Below are positions 24,544 to 32,600 of a stretch of 64,000 nucleotides of DNA, in pieces. Both the position numbers and the translations under genes were made by a program. Below the pieces are notes generated by a model. The model ran no database searches, was not told where the DNA came from, and saw only the letters and a program-made list of their open reading frames with translations. Each line of letters begins with the position of its first letter. Within the stretch, counting starts at the first letter, position 1. Origin of the DNA: SFEL01 sp963640685 (GTDB lineage Bacteria > Bacillota > Clostridia > Christensenellales > CAG-138); NCBI GenBank assembly GCA_963640685.1, contig CAVIAA010000001.1, forward strand, positions 1 to 64,000. Reading direction: 5' to 3'.

Positions 24544-27186
24544 ATGAGCAAAGAGCTGCCTAAGACCTACGACCATTCCGACGTGGAAAGCAGGCTTTAT
24601 GAGGCATGGGAAAGCAAGGGCTACTTCCATGCCGAGGCGAACCCTAAGAAGGATCCGTACTGCATAGTTATGCCGCCGCCAAACATAACCGGCAAGCTGC
24701 ATATGGGACATGCGCTGGACAATACCCTTCAGGATTCCATAATACGCTATAAGCGCATGAACGGCTTTGAAACGCTGTGGCTGCCGGGAACGGACCACGC
24801 CTCCATAGCTACCGAGGTCAAGATAGTTACCGAGATGGCAAAGGAGGGCATCGACAAGCGGGATATAGGCCGCGAGGCGTTCCTTAAGAGGGCGTGGGAA
24901 TGGCGGCGTGAATACGGCGGAACCATAGTTAAGCAGCTGCGCAAGATGGGCTCCTCGTGCGACTGGGAGCGTGAACGCTTTACGATGGACGAGGGCTGCA
25001 ACAGAGCGGTAACCAAGGTGTTCGTCGACCTGTACAAAGAAGGACTCATATATCGCGACGACCGCATAATAAACTGGTGCCCGGTCTGCCAAACCGCGCT
25101 TTCGGATGCGGAGGTGGAATACGAGGAGCAGGCCAGCCACCTTTGGCACGTTCGCTACGACGCGCCGGATGAGAGCTATTCGATAACCTGCGCGACCACC
25201 CGCCCCGAGACGATACCCGGCGACACGGCCATAGCCGTGAACCCCGAGGATGAGCGGTATAAGGATCTCGTCGGCAAGACCGTCATAGTGCCGGTCGTCG
25301 GCCGCGAGATACCAATAGTCGCCGATGAATACGTTGAAAAGGAGTTCGGCTCCGGCGCGGTCAAGATCACCCCCTGCCACGACCCGAACGACTTTGAGGT
25401 GGGCGTAAGGCACGGCCTGCCCCGCATAAGGGTGTTTACCGACGACGGACACCTGAACGAGCTGGGCGCACCGTATACCGGCATGACCACTATGGAGTGC
25501 CGCAAGGCTATCGTTGCCGATATGGAAAAGAGCGGCAACCTCGTTAAAATAGAGGACTACACGCACAACGTCGGCGTTTGCTACCGCTGCCACAACACCG
25601 TTGAGCCGCTGACCAGCCTGCAGTGGTTCGTGAGCATGAAGCCGCTTGCAAAGGAGGCGATAAGGGTCGTTGAGGAGGGCGAGGTCAAGTTCGTTCCGGA
25701 GCGGTTCAACAAGACCTACTTCAACTGGATGTATAACATCAGGGATTGGTGTATTTCGCGCCAGCTCTGGTGGGGACACAGAATACCGGCATATTACTGC
25801 GAGAACCCGTCCTGCGGCCATATCGAGGTAACGCTGGACGAGCCCAAGACCTGCCCCGTATGCGGCGGAAGGGTGCATCAGGATGAGGACGTGCTGGATA
25901 CATGGTTCAGCTCCGGAATGTGGCCGTTCTCGACCTTGGGCTGGCCGGATGAAACGCCGGAGCTCAAGTATTTCTACCCGACCAGCACGCTGGTCACCGG
26001 CTATGACATAATCTTCTTCTGGGTAGCCCGAATGATAGTTTTCGGCACCAAGGTAATGGGCAAAATACCATTTGATACCGTGTATGTGCACGGCATAGTG
26101 AGGGATGAGCTGGGCAGGAAGATGTCCAAGTCGCTCGGCAACGGCATTGACCCGCTGGAGATAATCAAGGACTACGGCGCGGATTCACTCCGCTTCAGCC
26201 TTGTTACAGGCAACAGCGCGGGCAACGATATGCGCTTCTCCAATAAAAAGGTCGAGGCAGCGCGCAACTTCTGCAACAAGGTATACAATGCCTCCCGCTT
26301 CGTGCTGATGAACATCGGCGATGAGGGCGTTGGCGAAATAGACATGGATAAGCTGGATATAGCGGATAAGTGGATACTGCACCGGCTGAATACTGTTGCG
26401 GGCGAGGTCACGGCGAACATGGACGGCTTTGAGCTGAATGTTGCGGCGCAGAAGGTATACGACTTCATATGGACGGAGTTCTGTGACTGGTACATCGAGA
26501 TGGCCAAGCCGAGGCTCTACGGTGAGGACGAGGGCGCAAAGGCCAACGTTCGGGCGATACTCGTAAGGGTGCTGGGCGATGCAATGAAGCTGCTGCATCC
26601 CTTCATGCCGTTCATAACAGAGGAGCTGTATCAGAGCCTGCCCAATGCGGAGGAGACCATAATGCGGGCAAGCTGGCCCAAGTATACCGAGGCGTTTGAG
26701 TTCGCAGCGGAGGCAGCCGAGATGGAGGGCGTTATGGATGTGATACGCTCCATAAGGAACCTGCGGGCGGAGATGAACGTTCCCCCGGCAAGGCGTACAG
26801 CAGTTTATATGGTCACCCCCGCAGAAAACGCCGCTGCATTTGAAATGGCCAAGGCATACCTTATGAAGCTCGCGGGAGCGGAGAGCGTGACCGTTCAGCA
26901 GGATAAGAACGGCATACCCAAGGGCGCCGTGAACGCCGTGTGTGCTATGGGCGAGGCGTTCATACCGCTGGATCAGCTCATCGACATAGACAAGGAGATC
27001 GAGCGGGTAAGCAAGGAGATAGCCAAAATGCAGGGCGAGGTTGCAAGGGCAGAGGGCAAGCTCAATAACCCGGGCTTCGTTGCAAAGGCGCCGGAAAAGG
27101 TCATAAACGAGGAGAAGGAAAAGCTTGCCGTTGCAAGAGAAATGCTCTCAAAGCTCGAGCATCGCCTTGCGGAGCTGCAAAAATAA
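24544..27186 (+). CDS. valS: Valyl-tRNA synthetase
   Basis: Class I synthetase that charges tRNA-Val and edits mis-charged Thr. 880 residues. The HIGH-type motif is HMGH in PPPNITGKLHMGHALDNT, and KMSKS occurs in GRKMSKSLGNGIDPLEII. The editing domain includes TTRPETIPGDTAIAVNP. Two Cys pairs (CPVCQ and CGHIEV...CPVCGG) form zinc-ribbon-like elements. The C-terminal coiled coil, about residues 810-880, is the tRNA-binding arm. The ATG at 24544 follows AGGAGG; the frame is open 20 codons upstream into the T-box terminator, which is not coding. Confidence 0.98.
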   Translation: MSKELPKTYDHSDVESRLYEAWESKGYFHAEANPKKDPYCIVMPPPNITGKLHMGHALDNTLQDSIIRYKRMNGFETLWLPGTDHASIATEVKIVTEMAKEGIDKRDIGREAFLKRAWEWRREYGGTIVKQLRKMGSSCDWERERFTMDEGCNRAVTKVFVDLYKEGLIYRDDRIINWCPVCQTALSDAEVEYEEQASHLWHVRYDAPDESYSITCATTRPETIPGDTAIAVNPEDERYKDLVGKTVIVPVVGREIPIVADEYVEKEFGSGAVKITPCHDPNDFEVGVRHGLPRIRVFTDDGHLNELGAPYTGMTTMECRKAIVADMEKSGNLVKIEDYTHNVGVCYRCHNTVEPLTSLQWFVSMKPLAKEAIRVVEEGEVKFVPERFNKTYFNWMYNIRDWCISRQLWWGHRIPAYYCENPSCGHIEVTLDEPKTCPVCGGRVHQDEDVLDTWFSSGMWPFSTLGWPDETPELKYFYPTSTLVTGYDIIFFWVARMIVFGTKVMGKIPFDTVYVHGIVRDELGRKMSKSLGNGIDPLEIIKDYGADSLRFSLVTGNSAGNDMRFSNKKVEAARNFCNKVYNASRFVLMNIGDEGVGEIDMDKLDIADKWILHRLNTVAGEVTANMDGFELNVAAQKVYDFIWTEFCDWYIEMAKPRLYGEDEGAKANVRAILVRVLGDAMKLLHPFMPFITEELYQSLPNAEETIMRASWPKYTEAFEFAAEAAEMEGVMDVIRSIRNLRAEMNVPPARRTAVYMVTPAENAAAFEMAKAYLMKLAGAESVTVQQDKNGIPKGAVNAVCAMGEAFIPLDQLIDIDKEIERVSKEIAKMQGEVARAEGKLNNPGFVAKAPEKVINEEKEKLAVAREMLSKLEHRLAELQK

Positions 27187-27190
27187 ACAG

Positions 27191-27769
27191 ATGAGCGTAC
27201 TTGAGATATTCATACTTGCGGTCGGCCTTTCAATGGATGCCTTTGCAGTGTCCGTGTGCAAGGGACTTGCAATGGAGCGCATTGACCTGAAAAAGGCGGG
27301 CATAGTCGGCTTGTGGTTCGGCGGCTTTCAGGCGCTGATGCCGATGATAGGCCATTTTATCGGCACGCGCTTCAGCAGCATGATACAGTCGGTGGATCAC
27401 TGGGTGGCGTTTATACTGCTGGCGCTGATAGGTATAAACATGGTGCGGGAATCCTTTGCAAAGGACGACGAGGAGGCGGAGAGCGGCTCTCTGGCCTTTA
27501 AGACGATGCTCATGATGGCTGTTGCAACCAGCATAGATGCGCTTGCGGTGGGCATATCCTTTGCCTTTCTTTCGGTCAACATAGTAAGCGCCGCGCTCAT
27601 GATAGGCTGTACGACCTGCGCCATATCGATGGCAGGCGTAAAGGTCGGCAGCGTGTTCGGAACGAGATATAAGGCCAAGGCAGAGCTTATAGGCGGCATA
27701 ATACTTATACTGCTGGGGCTGAAAATACTGCTGGAGCACACGGGAGCGCTTTCTGCCATAATCGGCTGA
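27191..27769 (+). CDS. mntP: MntP-family manganese efflux pump
   Basis: Six-helix membrane protein of 192 residues. The tandem-repeat signature is seen twice: LAVGLSMDAFAVSVCKG in helix 1 and VATSIDALAVGISFAF in helix 4, each with a membrane Asp. Members export Mn2+. It starts 4 nt after the valS stop codon with no clear ribosome site, so it probably depends on coupling to valS. A manganese riboswitch was not seen. Confidence 0.93.
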   Translation: MSVLEIFILAVGLSMDAFAVSVCKGLAMERIDLKKAGIVGLWFGGFQALMPMIGHFIGTRFSSMIQSVDHWVAFILLALIGINMVRESFAKDDEEAESGSLAFKTMLMMAVATSIDALAVGISFAFLSVNIVSAALMIGCTTCAISMAGVKVGSVFGTRYKAKAELIGGIILILLGLKILLEHTGALSAIIG

Positions 27770-27794
27770 CCTTATGACCCGAATGTTAACTTTT

Positions 27795-27830
27795 GCCTGT
27801 CAACAGCCCTATTTGTTGACAGGCTTTTTT
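27795..27830 (+). terminator. Terminator that contains the next -35 box
   Basis: Perfect 11-bp stem GCCTGTCAACA / TGTTGACAGGC and six T. The 3' arm includes TTGACA, the -35 box of the selenoprotein gene. Confidence 0.92.
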
Positions 27831-27844
27831 ATGGGAATTATAAT
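27816..27844 (+). promoter_or_regulatory. Consensus promoter of the selenoprotein operon, leaderless
   Basis: Exact TTGACA and TATAAT with a 17-nt spacer. The -10 box ends 6 nt before the ATG at 27851 and there is no ribosome site in between, so the mRNA probably begins at the start codon. Confidence 0.8.
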
Positions 27845-27850
27845 CAAGGC

Positions 27851-28759
27851 ATGAATCGCGAAGAGCTTGACCGTAAAGCGGCGAGGGCGAAGGATCGCCG
27901 TATATATCATATTTGCTCGGCAAAGAGGGCTGCTGCGGCGCTTATGGCGGCGGGTCTTCTCTGCTCTGCTGGCTGCGCCAAAAAGCAGGCCGCAGAGGAC
28001 GACACCTATGTAATGGTGGATATAGGCTACTTCAACGAGGAGAACTACGGCGACGACACAACGTTCGTTGCGATAACCGGCGGGTTTTCAACGCCGGAGC
28101 CTGCGGTAACGCCTGTTCCGACGCCGGAGCCAACGGCAAAGCCGCGCAGCACAAAAAAACCGAGCAGCACCGCAAAGGCGGACAAAAAAGAAGAGACAAA
28201 GAAGGAAGAAAAAAAGACCGAGGAGGAGAAGGCCGAGGCTACGCCAACGCCTGAGCCGAAGAAAAAGACCCCATATTACAGTAGCTACACCAGGCAGTCG
28301 CTTTCATATGAGAGCGGTTCGTCTGCTGTGAGCTTTGAGACGACCACATTTGACGGCAGCAGCGTCAGTGAGAGCATCTTCAGCAAGAGTTTTGTCACCA
28401 TGATAAACATATGGACGACTACCTGAGCGTCCTGCATGCAAGAGATGGGTGATCTCTCAGAACTCGCAAAGGAATATAGCGGCAGCGGCTTCAGGATATA
28501 TGGCCTTGCGGCGGATGTTACGCCGGATTCCTCAACGCTTATAGCCAGCGCAAAAGCCCTGTTTGAATCGGCAGGGGGCAGCCATACCAACCTTACCTGC
28601 AGCACCAGCGCCCGCAGGGCGATGATGGACGGCGTGAGCGTCGTGCCCACGACCAAGTTTTATGACTCGGAGGGCAAGCTCATAACCGTCGTTCACGGCG
28701 CAAAGAGCAAGCAAAAATGGATAGATATAATTGAGACGGTGATGAATGAAAAAGCGTAG
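27851..28759 (+). CDS. Selenocysteine-containing thioredoxin-fold lipoprotein (TGA 28424-28426 read as Sec)
   Basis: Predicted extracytoplasmic thiol-disulfide or peroxide oxidoreductase, 302 residues if the in-frame TGA at codon 192 is read as selenocysteine. Residues 1-42 are a long-tailed lipoprotein-like signal ending in SAGC. Residues 80-140 are a Pro/Lys/Glu-rich linker. The redoxin/TlpA-like domain runs from about 160. Its redox motif is FVTMINIWTTT-U-ASC-MQEMGDLSEL, where relatives have NIWATWCxxC; the cis-Pro segment is GVSVVPTTKFYDSEG. The TGA falls exactly on the first Cys position and a SECIS-like hairpin follows. selD in this window is also a Sec gene. A frameshift or nonsense mutation is unlikely because both sides stay in frame. 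It heads an operon with a CXXC peptide and a 4Fe-4S membrane protein. Confidence 0.88.
28424..28467 (+). promoter_or_regulatory. Sec codon and bacterial SECIS element
   Basis: After the TGA, AGAGAT (28441-28446) pairs perfectly with ATCTCT (28452-28457) around loop GGGTG; GCG/CGC can close the base. The loop begins 20 nt after the TGA and opens with G residues, fitting the known bacterial SECIS layout (16-37 nt, early G). Confidence 0.8.
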
Positions 28760-28886
28760 TATTATTTCTCTTGCAATAGCAGCGGTGGGCTTGACCTTTA
28801 TCGTCATAGGCGCGGTAAGGGGCGAGGCTGGTGCCGTTATGCAGAAGGCTGTAATGATATGCATGGAGTGTATAGGCCTTGGATAA
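28746..28886 (+). CDS. CD1871A-type CXXC small membrane peptide
   Basis: 46 residues: a short basic N-terminus, one hydrophobic helix (about 6-24), and the C-terminal motif ICMECIGLG with a CXXC pair. This matches the small CXXC proteins named after Clostridioides difficile CD1871A, usually found beside redoxin and 4Fe-4S genes; I recognise it by pattern and context. It overlaps the 3' end of the selenoprotein gene by 14 nt and the next gene by 8 nt, so all three are translationally coupled. It may pass electrons across the membrane to the selenoprotein (inference). Confidence 0.8.
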   Translation: MKKRSIISLAIAAVGLTFIVIGAVRGEAGAVMQKAVMICMECIGLG

Positions 28887-29805
28887 GAAAAAGAGCAAAA
28901 AAAACAAAAATAACCACCCCTTTTTAAGGGCGAGGACCTACTTTCAGGCCTGCTGGACGCTGCTTACAAACAGCTATGCCTCAGGCTTTATAAACGGAAC
29001 GATATATCAGGGCGGAGTTAAAAGCGTGTGCGTGCCCGGGCTGAACTGCTATTCCTGCCCCGGCGCGTGGGGCGCCTGCCCGCTGGGCTCGCTGCAGAAC
29101 GCACTTGCGGGCAGGGTGCAGGGCTTCCCGTTTTACGTCGTAGGGACGCTGATAACGATAGGCGCGCTGCTGGGCAGGATAGTCTGCGGCTGGCTGTGCC
29201 CGTTCGGCCTCGTGCAGGATCTTCTGTTCAAGCTGCCGCCAAAGCGGAAAATACGCGCGCTGCCCGGCGAAAGATATCTGCGCAAGCTGCGCTATGTGAT
29301 ACTCGTAGTCATGTGCATACTGCTGCCGATGCTGGTAAAAACATCCTACGGCCTCGGTATGCCGTGGTTCTGCAAGTGGATATGCCCCTCAGGAACGCTG
29401 CTGGGCGGCCTGCCGCTCTTTGCGCTGAACGAGAGCCTGCGCAGCGCTGTCGGCTGGCTGTTCAGCTGGAAGCTGTTCCTGCTGGTCGTGATACTGCTAT
29501 GCTCTGCGCTCATGTTTAGGCCGTTCTGCCGGTATCTGTGCCCTCTCGGCGCGATATACGGGCTTATGAACCCCGTGTCCCTCGTAAGGATGCGGGTGAG
29601 CAGGAGCCGCTGCACGCAGTGCGGCGCCTGCCAGCGTGCCTGTGGGCTGGATATACCGGTATACAAGGAGCCTAACTCGACCGACTGCATACGCTGTGGA
29701 AAGTGCGTCACGGTATGCCCGAGCAGCGCGCTGAAGCTGAACGTTGAGCTGAAGGGCAGGCGCAAGCGCAGGCGTACTGCCGAGGAGAGCGCGGATGAGG
29801 TATGA
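28879..29805 (+). CDS. NapH/CcoG-like 4Fe-4S membrane protein
   Basis: 308-residue polytopic electron-transfer protein. The first outer region has NCYSCPGAWGACPLG. Three repeats of the W/Y-x-CP-x-G type (CGWLCPFGLVQD, CKWICPSGTLLGG and CRYLCPLGAIYG) follow membrane segments. The C-terminus carries two ferredoxin clusters, CTQCGACQRACG and CIRCGKCVTVCP. This layout is that of NapH-like proteins. The start is a TTG at 28879, overlapping the stop of the upstream small gene. It probably feeds electrons from the cytosol toward the extracytoplasmic selenoprotein. Confidence 0.93.
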   Translation: MDKKKSKKNKNNHPFLRARTYFQACWTLLTNSYASGFINGTIYQGGVKSVCVPGLNCYSCPGAWGACPLGSLQNALAGRVQGFPFYVVGTLITIGALLGRIVCGWLCPFGLVQDLLFKLPPKRKIRALPGERYLRKLRYVILVVMCILLPMLVKTSYGLGMPWFCKWICPSGTLLGGLPLFALNESLRSAVGWLFSWKLFLLVVILLCSALMFRPFCRYLCPLGAIYGLMNPVSLVRMRVSRSRCTQCGACQRACGLDIPVYKEPNSTDCIRCGKCVTVCPSSALKLNVELKGRRKRRRTAEESADEV

Positions 29806-30346
29806 GCCGGAGCTGATACGCCTTAAGAACAGAAGCTACGGCGTGCTCCGCAGCCCGAGCCCGGCTGAGGGCGGCAGAGTGCTGGAGCTGATGCGGGCCT
29901 GCACCGCCGAAACCGAGTACCTTATAGAATATCCGGATGAGATAAGCCATAGCGACGAGAGCGAGGCTGCGCTTATATTTGCAGCCGGCGAATCAGCGGG
30001 CAGGCTGCTCATCGTTTGCGATATCGAGGGTGAGCTTGCAGGGCTCTGCTCGCTCAGCTGCGATGGGATCACGAAGTTCAAAATAAGGCACCGCGCCGCG
30101 GCCGGCATATGCATATTAAAAAAATACTGGGGCATAGGCATTGGCAGGGCGATGATGAGCGCAATAGAGGCGCAGGCCAAAGCGGCGGGGCTTAGCCAGC
30201 TCGAGCTGGAGCTTATAGAGGGCAACGAAAGGGCAATGGGGCTTTATTCCGCACTTGGCTACCACGAGACCGGAGCGCTGCCAAATGCGATACGCACAAG
30301 AGATGGCAGGAGCCTCAGCCTGTACACTATGATAAAGCAAATATAA
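29795..30346 (+). CDS. GNAT-family N-acetyltransferase
   Basis: 183 residues with the GNAT fold. The acetyl-CoA site is in CILKKYWGIGIGRAMMSAIEAQAKAAGLSQLELELIEGNERAMGLYSALGYHETG (motif A and B). It resembles RimJ/RimL-like or small-molecule acetyltransferases; the substrate is unknown. It overlaps the 4Fe-4S gene by 11 nt and ends the operon at a strong terminator. Confidence 0.92.
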   Translation: MRYEPELIRLKNRSYGVLRSPSPAEGGRVLELMRACTAETEYLIEYPDEISHSDESEAALIFAAGESAGRLLIVCDIEGELAGLCSLSCDGITKFKIRHRAAAGICILKKYWGIGIGRAMMSAIEAQAKAAGLSQLELELIEGNERAMGLYSALGYHETGALPNAIRTRDGRSLSLYTMIKQI

Positions 30347-30402
30347 AAACCCCCGTTTGTCAGCCGGCAATGCATGTTGGCCGGTAAACGGGGGAGTTTT
30401 TA
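30346..30402. terminator. Large bidirectional terminator
   Basis: Outer stem CCCCCGTTT / AAACGGGGG and inner stem CCGGC / GCCGG, flanked by A-run and T-run. It separates the plus-strand redox operon from the minus-strand psu operon. Confidence 0.9.
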
Positions 30403-30416
30403 TACCAGAGCGAGCC

Positions 30417-31340
30417 TTAGCGCGGCAGCTTGCTGTACTCTACGGCTATACGGGAGGCTGCGCGGGCGTTGTTGTAGGCGAGCTGCAGGTTGGAGGCGAG
30501 GGATTCGCCGCCGGTGAGATCCTTTATGCTGGCAAGCAGGAAAGGCGTCGTGTTCTTGCCGTGTATGCCCTGCTCCTTCGCCATTGCGAGCGCCTCGTTT
30601 ATTACGGACTCCATCTTGTCAAAATCCAGCTCGTATTCCTCGGGTATCGGGTTTGCAATGAGCACACCGCCCGCAAGGCCAACGTCCCATTTTGTCTTTA
30701 TTACCCTCGCAGCTTCGGCGGGGTTCTTAAGGCGGTAGTCTACCTTAAAGCCGCTTCTGCGGCAGTAGAAGGCGGGGAAGTCCTCGGTATCCATGCCCAG
30801 CACCGGCACGCCCATGGTCTCGAGGTACTCAAGGGTAAGCCCGATATCCAGTATGGATTTTGCACCGGCACAAACCACCGCGACCGGCGTGTGCGCAAGC
30901 TCCTGAAGGTCTGCGCTGATGTCCATGGTCTCCGTTGCGCCGCGGTGCACGCCGCCTATGCCGCCTGTCGCAAACACACGGATGCCGGCCAGCGAGGCTA
31001 TGAGCATAGTGGTTGCAACGGTGGTAGCGCCGGTCTTGCCGGTTGCGAGGTACACGGCAACGTCCCTGCGGCTGACCTTGCCAACGTCATTTGCGCGGCA
31101 CATTATCTCAAGCTCGTCGGCGTTAAGGCCAACCTTGAGCTTGCCGCCGATGATGGCGGTAGTTGCGGGCACTGCGCCTGCGCCGCGGACTATTTCCTCG
31201 ACCTTGTGCGCAAAGCCCAGATTCTCCGGGAATGGCATGCCGTGGCTGAGTATGGTGCTCTCGAGGGCAACCACCGGCCTGTTTTCGGCTATCGCCTGCT
31301 GAATCTCGGGTGTGATGCTGAGGTAATCCTTTGTAGTCAT
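30417..31340 (-). CDS. psuG: Pseudouridine-5'-phosphate glycosidase
   Basis: Splits pseudouridine 5'-phosphate into uracil and ribose 5-phosphate, a cytosolic salvage step after RNA turnover. 307 residues, normal length. Family blocks: VALESTILSHGMPFPENL, PATTAIIGGKLKVGL, RDVAVYLATGKTGATTVATTM, and the lysine-containing VCAGAKSILDIGLTLEYLETMGVPVLG. It lies 6 nt after psuK, so kinase and glycosidase are made together. Confidence 0.96.
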   Translation of the reverse strand: MTTKDYLSITPEIQQAIAENRPVVALESTILSHGMPFPENLGFAHKVEEIVRGAGAVPATTAIIGGKLKVGLNADELEIMCRANDVGKVSRRDVAVYLATGKTGATTVATTMLIASLAGIRVFATGGIGGVHRGATETMDISADLQELAHTPVAVVCAGAKSILDIGLTLEYLETMGVPVLGMDTEDFPAFYCRRSGFKVDYRLKNPAEAARVIKTKWDVGLAGGVLIANPIPEEYELDFDKMESVINEALAMAKEQGIHGKNTTPFLLASIKDLTGGESLASNLQLAYNNARAASRIAVEYSKLPR

Positions 31341-31346
31341 GTTCTT

Positions 31347-32444
31347 TTATCCTCTTTCGGTAATAATATTTTCTATGAGCTCCGGGCAGATATCGGGGTT
31401 TATCGTGGTTGCCGAGGACACAGCCGCGGCTCCCGCCGCAAGGGCATAATCCAACGTCCGGTCTATGTCAAAGCCGTTTATGTAGCAGTATACTACCGCG
31501 GCGGTGAAGGCATCTCCCGCGCCGGAGGCGTTGACTATGCTGTCAGCGGGGTGCAGGGCGCGCTGTATGCACTGACCGCTTATGTCCATATACAGGCAGC
31601 CCTCCCGCCCAAGGGATACGAATATGCGCTTTACACCACGGTCGAGAAGTATACCGCAGGCGGCCTTTACACCCTCGAGCGTATCGGTGTTTCTATCGGT
31701 AAGCACGGCAAGCTCCATTCGGTTTGGCTTCAAGGTATGCACGCAGCCGACATACGGCTTGAGCCGTCTCGCATAGGCCGAGGATACGGGGTCGCAGAAG
31801 AGCGGCAGGCTGCTGCCGTATCTTGAGGCAATGCCGTCGATGACCGCCTCCGGCAGCGCCGGATCAAAAATGAGCAGTCGCGCCCCTTTAATTATGCTGT
31901 CCCTGCGCTTTATGAACTCCATGTCCATATGCTGAAGCACCGACATATCCGAGAGCGCAACGTACATTTCCCCACGCTCGTCAAGCAGAGACATATAGGT
32001 TGAGGAGGGGTGGCCGTCAACCGTCATGCACTGGCTCATGTCTATGCCTGCCGCGGCGGATTCTTCGCGTATCATCCTGCCGTAAAGGTCGGAGCCGAGC
32101 GCGGTCATCAGCTTGACGCTGCCGCCAAGGCGGGCGAGGTTTTCGCATATGTTGCGTGTAACGCCGCCCAGCGATACGCCCATGCTGCCCGGGTTGCTGT
32201 CCGCCATTATTATCGGGTTTTTGCTGCGCCCGCATATGTCTACGTTTGCTGCGCCTATGCCAACTGCGTAGTCGCAGTCCTTTACAAGGTATATCCGCCC
32301 ACTTATATAGCCCTTCTTTTGCAGGTTGGATATATGCACGGCGACCGAGGTGCGGGCTATGTTCAGCCGTGAGGCTATCTCGCTCTGCTCAATGTCCGGC
32401 TGCTTTTTGATTATTTCGAATATTTCCCGCTCTCGGTTTGTCAT
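31347..32444 (-). CDS. psuK: Pseudouridine kinase with N-terminal winged-helix domain
   Basis: 365 residues. Residues 1-50 are a MarR/Lrp-like HTH (REREIFEIIKKQPDIEQSEIASRLNIARTSVAVHISNLQKKGYI). The rest is a PfkB/ribokinase-fold kinase: GAANVDICG, GGVTRNICENLARLGG and the C-terminal NASGAGDAFTAAV anion-hole motif with catalytic Asp. Such HTH-PfkB fusions occur with psuG in many bacteria. The kinase phosphorylates pseudouridine; the HTH suggests ligand-linked control of its own operon. GAGG lies 6 nt before the ATG. Confidence 0.92.
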   Translation of the reverse strand: MTNREREIFEIIKKQPDIEQSEIASRLNIARTSVAVHISNLQKKGYISGRIYLVKDCDYAVGIGAANVDICGRSKNPIIMADSNPGSMGVSLGGVTRNICENLARLGGSVKLMTALGSDLYGRMIREESAAAGIDMSQCMTVDGHPSSTYMSLLDERGEMYVALSDMSVLQHMDMEFIKRRDSIIKGARLLIFDPALPEAVIDGIASRYGSSLPLFCDPVSSAYARRLKPYVGCVHTLKPNRMELAVLTDRNTDTLEGVKAACGILLDRGVKRIFVSLGREGCLYMDISGQCIQRALHPADSIVNASGAGDAFTAAVVYCYINGFDIDRTLDYALAAGAAAVSSATTINPDICPELIENIITERG

Positions 32445-32487
32445 AGCAACCTCACAACTTTAGTTTAATATAATTCAACTTGTGTTT

Positions 32488-32516
32488 AGTATATCGCCGG
32501 AGAAGGTCTGTGTCAA
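32488..32516 (-). promoter_or_regulatory. Promoter of psuK-psuG
   Basis: Minus-strand TTGACA (32516-32511) and TATACT (32493-32488) with a 17-nt spacer. The leader to the ATG is about 40 nt and contains AAGTTG twice, a possible operator repeat. Confidence 0.82.
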
Positions 32517-32600
32517 TAACCGAAGCCGCATTTTCCGGTTGTTTGAATGGCGATATAATGGTATATTGTTTTTGAAAATAACTCTTGAGGAGAAGGGAAT

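Noticed and set aside
24436..26091. 551-codon open frame on the minus strand
   Set aside because: It is antisense to valS and to the T-box; the codon bias of valS leaves few stops on the other strand.
28424..28438. Nonsense mutation or sequencing frameshift splitting the redoxin gene
   Set aside because: Both halves are in the same frame, the TGA replaces exactly the first motif cysteine, a SECIS-like hairpin follows and the organism has a Sec-containing selD.
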